Assembly: GCA_947258975.1 (NCBI GenBank)
Contig: CAMYKK010000027.1
Location: 1 to 53,735, forward strand
DNA from: an uncultured Gammaproteobacteria bacterium
GTDB lineage: Bacteria; Pseudomonadota; Gammaproteobacteria; Arenicellales; JAANXG01
DNA: 53,735 nucleotides
Reading direction: 5' to 3'
The position numbers were made by a program, and so were the translations under genes. Positions 28,166 to 36,934 of this stretch are shown piece by piece (positions within the stretch are counted from its first letter, which is position 1; each line of letters starts with the position of its first letter). The notes under the pieces are model-generated. The model worked only from the letters and a program-made list of their open reading frames with translations. It had not been told where the DNA came from and ran no database searches.

Positions 28166-28202
28166 AAATGGGGGTCGGCGTCTGTGACTCCGACCCCTAT
28201 TT
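28166..28202. repeat. Dispersed palindrome, copy 2
   Basis: Arms 28166-28182 and 28186-28202 around a TGT loop, the same core as copy 1 but with two arm differences (one tolerated as G-U, one C/T mismatch). It lies just downstream of the Sel1 gene stop (28215, minus) and between that gene and the sulfotransferase stop, so it can serve as a bidirectional terminator. Confidence 0.75.
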
Positions 28203-28214
28203 CTTCATTTTTTC

Positions 28215-29363
28215 TCAATTCTTCCGCCGCCACGCCTTGGCAAGGCGACTTCCCTCGGCAATCTGTGCGGCGGTAATCGCGGCCGCGGTTTTGTCCAATG
28301 CCTGTCGCGCCTCCTCGTGACCCTGGTCGGCCGCCAGCGTCAGCCACATATATGCCAACGTGGGATCTTCGGGAACACCCTGGCCCAGGACATACATTGC
28401 GCCGAGACCTGCTTGTGCACCGGCGTGCCCGTGTTCCGCCGCTTCGCGTAACCATATCGCCGCCTGCTGGTAATCTTCCGGCACACCCTTAGCTTCGTGG
28501 TACATCGCGCCGACGCGAAACTGCGCCTCGAGATGCCCCTGCTCCGCCGCCTTGCGCCACCAATCGATCGCCTGCTGGTAGTCCTCGGGAACGCCTTTTC
28601 CCTCGTAATGACTCACACCGACGTGAAATTGCGCATCGACATGTCCCTGTTCCGCCGCCTTGCGCAGCCATTCGGCGGCTTGCCGATCGTCCTGGGGTAA
28701 GCCCTTCCCGCGCTGATACATCGCGCCGACGCGATACTGCGCGCCGGCATGACCCTGTTCCGCGGCCCGGCGCGACCACCAGGCGGCTTGCTGATAATCC
28801 CGGGACACCCCCTTGCCCTGGCCGTACATCGCACCGAGGCTGAATTGCGCATGGGCGTCACCCTGCTCCGCCGCTTTGAGCATCCACTTGGCGGCTTGCT
28901 GGTCATCCCGCGGCACACCCTGACCATGTTGGTACATCATGCCGAGATTGACCTGCCCGCGAACATGCCCCTGCTCCGCCGCCTTGCGCAGCCACGTGGC
29001 GGCTTTTTCGTAATCCCGGCGAACACCCTCGCCGGCCTCATACATCAGGCCCAAGTTGTACTGCGCGGCGCTGACGCCTCGTTCCGCAGCCATGCGATAC
29101 CACTTTACCGCCGCCTCGTTGTTCTCGGTCACGCCGCGGCCGCTGTCATAAAGCAAACCGAGATTGTGCTGCGCGTCGGCGTCGCCGCGCTCGGCCTCAC
29201 GCTTGAAGATCGAAAACGCGGCCACGTAATCACCGGCCCGCGCCGCCTCGACGCCGCGCTGAAAATCCTGCGCCTGGTCCGCCAACACCCACGGCGGCAG
29301 GCACAACGATAAACAAGCGGCGGCAATGCGTCGGGTCAGGATACGCCGGGTGTTGTGAATCAT
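28215..29363 (-). CDS. Secreted Sel1-repeat (TPR-like) protein
   Basis: 382 aa. The N-terminal signal peptide (RRIAAACLSLCLPPWVLA, then DQAQ) implies export to the periplasm. About eight to nine 36-residue Sel1 repeats follow, such as GDAHAQFSLGAMYGQGKGV and KAAEQGHVDAQFHVGVSHYE. The tail (ALDKTAAAITAAQIAEGSRL) is common to Sel1 proteins. Sel1 arrays form alpha solenoids that scaffold protein complexes or sense envelope stress; a partner is not evident. The gene is framed by two palindrome copies, one about 23 bp upstream of the ATG and one 13 bp past the stop. Confidence 0.9.
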   Translation of the reverse strand: MIHNTRRILTRRIAAACLSLCLPPWVLADQAQDFQRGVEAARAGDYVAAFSIFKREAERGDADAQHNLGLLYDSGRGVTENNEAAVKWYRMAAERGVSAAQYNLGLMYEAGEGVRRDYEKAATWLRKAAEQGHVRGQVNLGMMYQHGQGVPRDDQQAAKWMLKAAEQGDAHAQFSLGAMYGQGKGVSRDYQQAAWWSRRAAEQGHAGAQYRVGAMYQRGKGLPQDDRQAAEWLRKAAEQGHVDAQFHVGVSHYEGKGVPEDYQQAIDWWRKAAEQGHLEAQFRVGAMYHEAKGVPEDYQQAAIWLREAAEHGHAGAQAGLGAMYVLGQGVPEDPTLAYMWLTLAADQGHEEARQALDKTAAAITAAQIAEGSRLAKAWRRKN

Positions 29364-29385
29364 GGTGTTAATCGAAGTACCGATA

Positions 29386-29426
29386 AAAATTAGGGGTCGG
29401 AGTCACAGACTCCGACCCCTAATTTT
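29386..29426. repeat. Dispersed palindrome, copy 3
   Basis: Perfect 19-bp arms, 29386-29404 and 29408-29426, with a 3-nt loop (ACA) and the same GGGGTCGGAGTC core. It sits directly upstream of the Sel1 start codon, where the hairpin would fall in the 5' leader if transcription begins farther upstream. Together with copy 2 it brackets the Sel1 gene. Confidence 0.8.
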
Positions 29427-29470
29427 ATGCTATTTTTACACGGCTAAGGCCCCTAAGATGCGCGCCGTTC

Positions 29471-29496
29471 CGCCCGGCGGCGTAAGCCGCCGGGCG
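29471..29496 (-). terminator. Strong GC hairpin after the MopE-like gene
   Basis: Perfect 11-bp stem CGCCCGGCGGC / GCCGCCGGGCG with loop GTAA, about 35 bp past the stop of the minus-strand gene at 29531. There is no U-run after it, so it may act as an RNA-stabilising 3' hairpin rather than a classical intrinsic terminator. Confidence 0.5.
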
Positions 29497-29530
29497 CCAT
29501 GTTTCGCGCGTCAGACCGCCAACCTCGGGA

Positions 29531-32500
29531 TCACGGCGACTGCGGGACAATGCTGCCGGTGACGCCGATGTAATCCTGGAATCCGTTCACCCTGCCGCCG
29601 GGTTCACCCAACTTCGCGCACTCGCCGCCGGCACCGCAATCGCCGTCGGTGTTGCACGGCTGCCCGGCGTTGGCCTCCGGTGCGGTGCACGCGTTGCCGG
29701 TGCTGACCGCGATCATCCTCGGGTTCTCAAACTCGACGACATCGCCCAGATCGAGTCCTTCCGGCTCCACCAACGGCGTCAGACTGTCGACGTCATTCAT
29801 GGCGTCCATGATCGGATTCAGCGGATCGCCGTCATCGTTGGTGGTGTTCAAGGCGTTCTCGTCAAACTGGACCTCGCCCACACACACCACGCCCGGGTCG
29901 CGCGGCACGATCTGCCGCGTGCCCAGGATAGGTTTGATCCTGAGCCGGTCCTTGCACACACCGTTCCCCGGTGAGGAATCGCAATCCGCATCGACGGTGC
30001 ACGCATCCCCCCGGTTCACAAACGGTTTGCGGCACACCGTATCGACCTCCAGCGTCAGGTCCGCCGGGAAATTGAAATCCAGGCAGGTCGCGACCAGCGT
30101 GCAGTCCAAGGTGTTGTTCGCTGCCGGGTCCAGGCAGGCGGGCAGCGTGGGCAGATCATCGACAGTCATGTCTTTATTGCGATCCACCGCCACCGCGATC
30201 TCGAATCCTTGCATGCGAAGATGGGTCTCGACCTGATTGTCCGTCGCAGGATTATCGTCGATCAGGACCTTGGGCGGTATGTCCACGCGGCCACACAGGC
30301 TGATCGGCATGTCGGCGAACAGGTTCGGCGACGGGCTGTTGTCCCGGCACGCCTGCCGCTTTTCTTCCTTTACGGACGCCAGCAAGAAACCCGACACGTC
30401 TATGGCTTCACAGTTGGCGCCGGCAATGCCATGACAAGCGCCTTCTTTGACTGCCTTGTTCGAACCGATGCCGGGCAGCGAATCGCAATCGGCCTGTTGG
30501 TCCGGCGTTCCTTGCTTGTGGCCATGACAGATACCGATCTTCTCGGCGTTGAGGAAAAAATTACAGTTGCCGCGCAGCAGATTGCCGTAGGTCTTGGTCG
30601 ACTCCAGGCATTGGGTCTTGATCTCTCCCTGTCTGGACATGCCGCCAAACAGCTGATTGAACAAGTCATCGGCCACTACGAAATAAACGTTACCCAGTGG
30701 ATTGCCGCCCGCGTCGAGCTCCGGCGGCATCGGCGCCGAGGCCGGGGTCAACAGTGCGCCGGGCACGGTCTGGATCTCGGGGTCCTCGGAATTGGGATTC
30801 ACCGTGGCCTCCACGGAAATCGTCAGTCCTTGCGGGTTGATCGTGACATCGTCGAGGTCGAACTCGAGCTTTTTCATCCGCTCCGCAAAACGTTCCTTGC
30901 TGACCTTGACGTCCTTGGCCTTGATGGTGAAGTCCTTGACCTTGACCTGCGCCTTAAAGTCGTCGTCGCTGAAGATGTCCCCCAGGATTCCGTCAAAATC
31001 GATCGGGGGATCCACCTGGCCAAAGGTAAAGACCGTCACGAAGAAGTTGCCGATCGCTTCGATGAGATCGAGGAAAAAACCGGCAATGCACCCCACGTCG
31101 TTGTTGTCGCGGGTGACCAAGATCACAGGTTCTGAGATCGTCGTTTCGAGCGTGCCGGGAATATCCTCGGTGGCTGGAGAGAGGAACTTTGCCTCGGTGA
31201 TGGTAAACGTGATCTTGTTCTGCGGCATCGTCACCGTGGCGTCGGTATCGACCCGCACCTTGTGCCAGCAGATGAAGCTGCAACCCGAACAGCAATTACC
31301 GCGGGCTATCGCATCCACCGCCAGCTTTGGAACCGTCACCACCACATCCAACTCGCCATTCTTCAGATTGATCTCGCAACCTAGTGGCTCGGTCCCCGAC
31401 GCGCCGAAGCGCACGTCGGTAATTCGCGTTGTGACGAACGGATCGCACAGCAGCGAAATTGCCTTTCCATGCGACTTACCGACCAGATTTTCCCTGATCT
31501 TCTGTTGGGCCTGCGCCGAGGCCGCGGCGCAGGTCTCGCCGAAGAAGGTGTCCATCGCAGACTCTTCGATACCCAGAACAAAGGCATTGGGAATCATGGT
31601 CGCCACCGACTCGAGCGCGAACGCGGCCTTGACCTCCTGCTCCACCGTCTCCTGCACCAGTCCCTGGATCTGCGCCGCCTCGGCCGCCGACAACGCGCTG
31701 GCAGCGGGCGCCGTCGAGGCCACGCTCCCGACCGCGAAATTGCGGGTTATGTGGGCCCGATTGGACTTGTCATCCAACGCCGACACCACCAAGCGGTTCG
31801 GTCCCGGGCCGACGGTCCCGAGGGTCGTGACCAGGCCGTCGACGTCGTCCCTCAGGTTGGTCTGGCCGACCTCGGTATTGATGTCGTACACGTACTCGTC
31901 ACAGGAGTCCTCGCCGTCACCGGGGACGAAAGTGCCGGTGAAATCGGCAGGATCTGCGAGTTCCCGGCCCTGGACGGTGATGGTGTCGACCATCCGGCCG
32001 TGGCGCACTTGCCCCAGCACCGGCGTCGGCACCGCGTCGGTGATCTCTTGATCCGCCGGAGAGGTGATGCCGAGGCCGAAGGTCGCCACGATCCCCTTGT
32101 CCCGGGTGATGTCTTGATCCGCGGGGTCATCGTCGTCATGCGCACACTCCGGAGTGTGCTTTTCGGTGACGATGCCGTCCTTCGGATCACCGTCCAACAC
32201 GAAGATGTGACAGCCGCCGCCCAGGTTTTGCAGTTTCATGGTCAGGGAGTTGGAGGACGCGACTTCCACATTCGGCGCGGACGCAACCACCAGCTCCGAC
32301 ACCGCAACCGTCGCGCCATCGACGTTCAATGTGCCGGCACACGGCGCCGCGCCGGTGCAACTGGTTGGATCGGTGGCCGGAACCAGGTTGCTGAACAGGT
32401 CCACGCCGTCCACCTTGAGCGACAGGGTCGCCGGGTCAACCAGCGGGATGGCGGCGACCACCGTCGTGAGGTCGGTTTGGGCTTCCGTTGCGACGACCAC

Positions 32501-34147
32501 GTTGCCGCTCGGCTCCCACACCTTCAATGACGGGACGATGGAGCAGAACGCCTGCGCCCGGTTGCCCCCGGCCACCGCGGTGACACGCAGCACCGGCAGC
32601 GGCGCGAACACGTCGTGGCGTCCCCCGCGTCGATTGTGCTTGGAGAACATCTTGAAGTCGTCCGGATCGAGGCGGCTCGCGAGGTGCGCCAGATCGCCGT
32701 TTTGCACCGGCAGCGCGCCCAGAATCTGACCGCTCGCATCGAGCGCCAGCAGCTCGGCGGTCACCACCGCCTGGCCTCCGTCGCCGGACACGTCGTATCG
32801 GATGCGGTGCTTGGCGTTGCAATCCCGGCCCGGCCGGCCGTGGACATAGGGCAATGCGCAGCTCACGCTCAAGGACGCCGCACCGCAACTGGCGTCGGCC
32901 GCGTCGAGATCACCGTCACAGTCGTTGTCGACGCCATCGAAGCAGGTCTCGCCAGCAGGCCCCTCGATACCGGCCACCCCGATGGCGTTACACTCCACCC
33001 CGGACCCATCCGCGGTGCACACGTTCACGCCCGTCGCGAAACAGGCGCTCGAAGGATCAGCGCCGTTGTCGCAGGGGTCCCCCAGTCCGAATTCAACCGT
33101 GTCGTCCGCCCCGTCGCCGTCGTTGTCGAGGCCATCACAGATTTCCGCAAACGTGCAGCTGTCGAGATCGTTCGGAAAGTCGACCAGGCCGTCGCAATCG
33201 TTGTCCTTGCCGTCGAAACAGCTGGCCGGCTGCGGATCCGCCGGCGTCGCCGGACCTTCGGTCCCCGCGCTACTGGGGCTCACCGAACACACCGCCGCGT
33301 CCTGAGCGCCGTTACAGACCACGATGCCGGTATTCTCGCAGATGCCCTCGCCTACCGTACAGGACGCGCCCAGGGCGATCGTGCCATCGAGCAGAAAACC
33401 TTCGTCCACTAATCCGTCGCCATCATCGTCGAACCCGTTACACACCTCGGGCCCTTGGCAAGCGGTCTCTTGCGTGATGTCTACCAGGTCATCACAGTCG
33501 TTATCGATACCGTCGTGGCAGGCGAAGGGATTCGTCGCGTCTTCTGTTTCCTGGGCGAGTATCGGCTGAGTAATCGATGGGCAGTCACCATCTACATTAC
33601 AAGCCGTCACGCCATTGTTACACAGGCTCAACACCGTGTCGCAGGTGCCGGCGAAGACGGGCAGTTCACACGCAATGCTCAACTGGTCTCCGGAGCAAAA
33701 TTTCCGCCCGAAGGTCTCGCAGCAGCCACCTGCGTCGCCGTCCGAACAACCAGGGGGATCATTGAATGCCGCGTTTGGACACATCCGGTGGCAGTCCTCG
33801 TCGACCGTGCAGGTCACGGTGGGATCGACGTCACACACACCGCCGAGGCAGGTGCCTTCGGCTTCCAGGTCCAGCCGCACCACGCCAAACGGGTCGTTGC
33901 CATCGCAGTTCTCGTCAGTGCCGATCGTGTCGCACAACTCCGTAGCGCCGGGATTGATGCCCGCATTCCCATCGTTACAATCCGCCACCATCGTTGACCC
34001 CGCGCAACCAGATAAATCAGAACCCTGTGCGCCATAGGTGTCATTGTCCACGTCGGTGGCACAGGCAGCCCATGCAGGGGGCGCACTCGCCAGCGCCACG
34101 CATATTAAAAGACCCGTAAATACCGCAACTAGTCGAGCGCTTTTCAT
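29531..34147 (-). CDS. Large secreted MopE-like, Cys- and Asp-rich protein
   Basis: 1538 aa. The start at 34147 is fixed by GGAGGAGG 5 nt upstream. A clear signal peptide ends at APPAWA. The first 450 residues carry several Asp/Cys motifs of the MopE putative metal-binding type (CNGFDDDGDGLVDEGF, CFDGVDNDCDGDLD, ADCNDGNAGINPGATELCD), interleaved with Cys-rich segments like CDVDPTVTCTVDEDC. The long remainder has beta-rich segments, an 'FEIAVAVDRNKDMTVDDLP' stretch and further Cys pairs, and no family I can name. MopE proteins are extracellular copper-binding proteins of methanotrophs, but the motif is widespread in secreted proteins of other bacteria. Metal binding is therefore plausible but not shown. 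Monocistronic. Confidence 0.85.
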   Translation of the reverse strand: MKSARLVAVFTGLLICVALASAPPAWAACATDVDNDTYGAQGSDLSGCAGSTMVADCNDGNAGINPGATELCDTIGTDENCDGNDPFGVVRLDLEAEGTCLGGVCDVDPTVTCTVDEDCHRMCPNAAFNDPPGCSDGDAGGCCETFGRKFCSGDQLSIACELPVFAGTCDTVLSLCNNGVTACNVDGDCPSITQPILAQETEDATNPFACHDGIDNDCDDLVDITQETACQGPEVCNGFDDDGDGLVDEGFLLDGTIALGASCTVGEGICENTGIVVCNGAQDAAVCSVSPSSAGTEGPATPADPQPASCFDGKDNDCDGLVDFPNDLDSCTFAEICDGLDNDGDGADDTVEFGLGDPCDNGADPSSACFATGVNVCTADGSGVECNAIGVAGIEGPAGETCFDGVDNDCDGDLDAADASCGAASLSVSCALPYVHGRPGRDCNAKHRIRYDVSGDGGQAVVTAELLALDASGQILGALPVQNGDLAHLASRLDPDDFKMFSKHNRRGGRHDVFAPLPVLRVTAVAGGNRAQAFCSIVPSLKVWEPSGNVVVATEAQTDLTTVVAAIPLVDPATLSLKVDGVDLFSNLVPATDPTSCTGAAPCAGTLNVDGATVAVSELVVASAPNVEVASSNSLTMKLQNLGGGCHIFVLDGDPKDGIVTEKHTPECAHDDDDPADQDITRDKGIVATFGLGITSPADQEITDAVPTPVLGQVRHGRMVDTITVQGRELADPADFTGTFVPGDGEDSCDEYVYDINTEVGQTNLRDDVDGLVTTLGTVGPGPNRLVVSALDDKSNRAHITRNFAVGSVASTAPAASALSAAEAAQIQGLVQETVEQEVKAAFALESVATMIPNAFVLGIEESAMDTFFGETCAAASAQAQQKIRENLVGKSHGKAISLLCDPFVTTRITDVRFGASGTEPLGCEINLKNGELDVVVTVPKLAVDAIARGNCCSGCSFICWHKVRVDTDATVTMPQNKITFTITEAKFLSPATEDIPGTLETTISEPVILVTRDNNDVGCIAGFFLDLIEAIGNFFVTVFTFGQVDPPIDFDGILGDIFSDDDFKAQVKVKDFTIKAKDVKVSKERFAERMKKLEFDLDDVTINPQGLTISVEATVNPNSEDPEIQTVPGALLTPASAPMPPELDAGGNPLGNVYFVVADDLFNQLFGGMSRQGEIKTQCLESTKTYGNLLRGNCNFFLNAEKIGICHGHKQGTPDQQADCDSLPGIGSNKAVKEGACHGIAGANCEAIDVSGFLLASVKEEKRQACRDNSPSPNLFADMPISLCGRVDIPPKVLIDDNPATDNQVETHLRMQGFEIAVAVDRNKDMTVDDLPTLPACLDPAANNTLDCTLVATCLDFNFPADLTLEVDTVCRKPFVNRGDACTVDADCDSSPGNGVCKDRLRIKPILGTRQIVPRDPGVVCVGEVQFDENALNTTNDDGDPLNPIMDAMNDVDSLTPLVEPEGLDLGDVVEFENPRMIAVSTGNACTAPEANAGQPCNTDGDCGAGGECAKLGEPGGRVNGFQDYIGVTGSIVPQSP

Positions 34148-34710
34148 CACTGCCTCCTCCAATACTTTTTAATGCCACCCACAGCGGACCATCCCGACCG
34201 GAACCGCCATAGAATCACTCGCTGCGTGCCACAACCAAAAACGGCGCTCCCAATGCCCACCTTCGCGGCGGGTGTCTTGAGAACGCCGTAAACGTCAAAC
34301 CCCCAGGGGGCCGAGGTCACCGATGTACTTCCTCTGTTACCAAACCTCACCCTAACGATCCTCCTACATCTGCGTGCCTGCGATGCCGGGTCTATATCTC
34401 AAACATCTGGCATGTGCTTGGACGTCACTGCAGACGCCCATTCTTGACTTTTGGCACAGCGACTATCGTACTCCTAACCGCAACCAAGAAAAAGTGCCGT
34501 ACGTCACGATGCAACGAAAGGCCGGATCGATGCCATGCAATTATCGCGCCTGGCGATCGCACTGCCCGCACCGAAACTCAATCCCGCACAATCGTTGCCG
34601 TTAAAACGCCTTGCGCGGTTACGCAACCCGGCGCTTGCCTTATAATCGCCACGACGTATGAATTGCAGCGTACCGCCCCGCAACCTCCAACACCACCGGG
34701 ATGGATAACA
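34148..34710. other. Divergent intergenic region
   Basis: This region separates two outward-facing secreted-protein genes. Open frames crossing it extend the hydrolase upstream but lack RBS and signal features. No repeat, RNA gene or terminator seen; promoters for both genes must lie here. Confidence 0.4.
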
Positions 34711-35988
34711 ATGGCCATTTTTAAGCCTGTGTGCGCCGCGGTTGCGGTATTGGCATTCTTGCTCGCCCCCGCGATCGCGCGCGCCGAATCGATTTGCGAT
34801 ACCGACGGCATCCAAACGGGCGGGTCGCTCTACCGCATCTGCATGCCGCCGTCCGACCAATACAATGGCCGGCTGGTGATCTTCGCCCACGGATTCCAGG
34901 ACGCCGGCACCCCCATCGGGATTCCGGAAGACCAACTGTGCGTCGCTGATCAGTGTTTTGCCGACATTGTGAACGATCTCGGGTTCGGCTTCGCTACCAA
35001 CAGCTACAGCAAGACGGGACTCGCCGTGCGCCAGGGAATGGACGACATTCTCGATCTGGTGGACATCTTCACCGCAAGCAAAGGCGCGCCCGATAAGGTC
35101 TATGTGACCGGCGCCTCGGAAGGCGGAGTGATCAGCGCGCTGCTGGTTGAGCAACATCCCGACATCTTCGCAGCCGGACTGGCGGCGTGTGGCCCGGTCG
35201 GAGACTTCCCGTTTCAGATTAACTACTTTGGCGATGCTCGGGCGACCTTTCAGTACTTCTTTCCCGGGGTGATCCCGGGCGATCCGTTCCAACCCGACCA
35301 GGGCCTGATCGATATCTGGAGCGACTACTACGAGGCCATGGTCAAGCCAGTGGTGTTTCACCCTTGGAACCGTGGCAAGCTGAACCAGTGGGTCAAGGTC
35401 GCCAAGCTGCCTTTCGATGCGGCGAATTATCTGCAGACGGTGGAGATATCCGTCAGCGACGTCCTGCGCTACAGCGTGGTGAATCTCAACGACGCAGCGG
35501 CGACGCTGGGTGGCTTCCCGTTCGACAACCGTGCCCGCTGGTACCGGGGATCGAACAACGACCTGCTGCTGAACCTGCTGGTGCCACGGGCCGACGCCGA
35601 CGCCGCGGCGGTCACCGAGATGACGACCTTCTATAACCCCAGCGGGATACTGCAGTCACCGTTAGTGACGCTGCACACCCGGCGCGATCAACAGGTTCCG
35701 TACGCGCACGAACCTAGGTACATCGCCAAGACCCTGGCGTCAGGATCGTTCCTCACCCGGCATTTCAACATACCCATCAATCGCTTCGAACACTGTAACT
35801 TCACCATCGGCGAAGCGCTGTTCGCGTTTGCCCTGATGCTGGTCTATGACAACAGCCTCGGTGAGTTGATCGGACTCAACTCGTTTCTCGCCGGTGCGGA
35901 TCTGGAACAGTTCGCGACACGGGCCCGCGCGGCGGCGCTACCCTACCGGTTGAAAGGCAAGCGGCTGTCAATCAAATTGAAGAAATAA
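34711..35988 (+). CDS. Secreted alpha/beta hydrolase
   Basis: 425 aa from the ATG at 34711, chosen because a normal signal peptide begins there (KPVCAAVAVLAFLLAPAIARA, shown without its last residues before ESIC). HGFQDAG supplies the oxyanion loop, VYVTGASEGGVISALL the nucleophile elbow (Ser in GASEGG), HTRRDQQVPY an acid Asp and FEHCNF the His. Cys pairs near the N-terminus fit an exported protein. The fold resembles secreted esterases and prolyl-oligopeptidase-like hydrolases; substrate unknown. The C-terminus (LKGKRLSIKLKK) is basic. It stands alone, 63 bp before a TVP38-type gene. Confidence 0.82.
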   Translation: MAIFKPVCAAVAVLAFLLAPAIARAESICDTDGIQTGGSLYRICMPPSDQYNGRLVIFAHGFQDAGTPIGIPEDQLCVADQCFADIVNDLGFGFATNSYSKTGLAVRQGMDDILDLVDIFTASKGAPDKVYVTGASEGGVISALLVEQHPDIFAAGLAACGPVGDFPFQINYFGDARATFQYFFPGVIPGDPFQPDQGLIDIWSDYYEAMVKPVVFHPWNRGKLNQWVKVAKLPFDAANYLQTVEISVSDVLRYSVVNLNDAAATLGGFPFDNRARWYRGSNNDLLLNLLVPRADADAAAVTEMTTFYNPSGILQSPLVTLHTRRDQQVPYAHEPRYIAKTLASGSFLTRHFNIPINRFEHCNFTIGEALFAFALMLVYDNSLGELIGLNSFLAGADLEQFATRARAAALPYRLKGKRLSIKLKK

Positions 35989-36051
35989 TCCAGCGCTCGC
36001 CTTGATGCAACGACGGGGACAGTGGCTGATCCTGCGGCCGGGTGCCCGCGC

Positions 36052-36630
36052 ATGACGGACGAGGCTCCTTGCTTAAATTCATCGTGGCGGCAACGTTATG
36101 GCCCGTGGCTGGCGCTGCTGCTGTTCATCGGTCTGTTCGCGGTAAGTAAATTAACCGGAGTATGGGATCGGCTGGACACCGAGACCGTGCGCAGCGCCAT
36201 TGTCGCCGCCGGTGCCTGGGGCGTGTTCGCGTTCATCTTGATCTTTGCATTGGGTGAACTCATGCATGTCCCCGGCATGGTGTTCGTCGCCGCCGGCATG
36301 CTCGCCTACGGGGGAACGCTAGGCTTCGTCATCTGTCTGGTCGCAGCACTGGTGTCGGTGTCTGCAAGCTTCGTGATTGTGCGCGCGGTTGGCGGCAGGG
36401 CCCTCGCCGGGATGCGCTCTGCATTCATGCAACGCATGCTCGACCGGCTCGACAAGAGTCCGGCGCTCACGGTGGCGGCGCTGCGCAGCGTATTCTGGCT
36501 GGCACCACCCCTCAATTACGCACTAGCCATGACCAATATCAGCTTCCGCGATCATCTGCTCTGTTCGACCGCGGGCTTGATTGCGCCGATCCTCGCCGCC
36601 AGTGTCTTCTTCGATTGGATCTTCGGCTGA
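36052..36630 (+). CDS. TVP38/TMEM64 (VTT/DedA-like) membrane protein
   Basis: 192 aa from the ATG at 36052; a GTG at 36022 would add 10 residues. There are about five hydrophobic helices, starting with WLALLLFIGLFAVSKL. The conserved VTT region reads ELMHVPGMVFVAAGMLAYGG with the following Gly-rich helix, and a re-entrant-type segment SVFWLAPPLNYALAMTNI follows. Relatives scramble or flip lipids across the membrane. By position it might serve lipid homeostasis; no partner is evident. Confidence 0.85.
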   Translation: MTDEAPCLNSSWRQRYGPWLALLLFIGLFAVSKLTGVWDRLDTETVRSAIVAAGAWGVFAFILIFALGELMHVPGMVFVAAGMLAYGGTLGFVICLVAALVSVSASFVIVRAVGGRALAGMRSAFMQRMLDRLDKSPALTVAALRSVFWLAPPLNYALAMTNISFRDHLLCSTAGLIAPILAASVFFDWIFG

Positions 36631-36644
36631 TACATCTGACCCGC

Positions 36645-36934
36645 TGTGGGAGCGGCATGGTGCCGCACGTCATTCTGAGTGCAACGAAGAATCTTGTCGT
36701 AGTCAATGATAGCAGTAAGTTCAACACGGTAAGATCCTTCCGCGCTGCGCTTGTCAGGATGACATCGACGGGAACGGTCAGGATGACATCTGTGGGAGCG
36801 GCTTTCAGCCGCGAAGATCGTGACACTCGTGCTGCGCGAAGTCGCAGTACTTGTCCCCGCGCAGCAGGGGAGGATGTCACTCCCACATCTATTCGTGTCA
36901 CTCCCAGATTTGTAATGTGTCTGTGGGAGCGGCT
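36645..36934. repeat. Cluster of REP-like elements
   Basis: Three copies of TGTGGGAGCGGC begin at 36645, 36791 and 36922. The first two close as hairpins: GCGGCA-TGG-TGCCGC and GCGGCT-TTC-AGCCGC. Inverted half-copies (ACTCCCACA and ACTCCCAGA) lie near 36880 and 36900. This matches the REP consensus seen in pseudomonads and xanthomonads. The third copy runs into the stop codon of the sulfotransferase gene (36933-36935). Confidence 0.75.
36669..36763. repeat. MITE-like imperfect inverted repeat between REP copies
   Basis: About 95 bp starting GTCATTCTGAGTGCAACGAA and ending with the imperfect reverse complement (AAGATCCTTCCGC...GTCAGGATGAC). This terminal pair resembles a widespread dispersed bacterial element of the GTCATTCTGAG...AAGAATCT type. 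The right end TCAGGATGACATC is repeated again at about 36778-36790, suggesting a partial second copy. Confidence 0.6.

Noticed and set aside
29386-29426. Palindrome read as a riboswitch in the Sel1 leader
   Set aside because: It is a simple perfect stem that recurs elsewhere in the window, not a structured aptamer.
30209-31135. 308-aa plus-strand frame
   Set aside because: Opposite strand of the MopE-like gene; no domain resemblance and no start signal, while the minus frame has a signal peptide and RBS.
34504-35361. 285-aa minus-strand frame over the secreted hydrolase
   Set aside because: The plus frame has signal peptide, catalytic triad and normal start; the minus frame has none.
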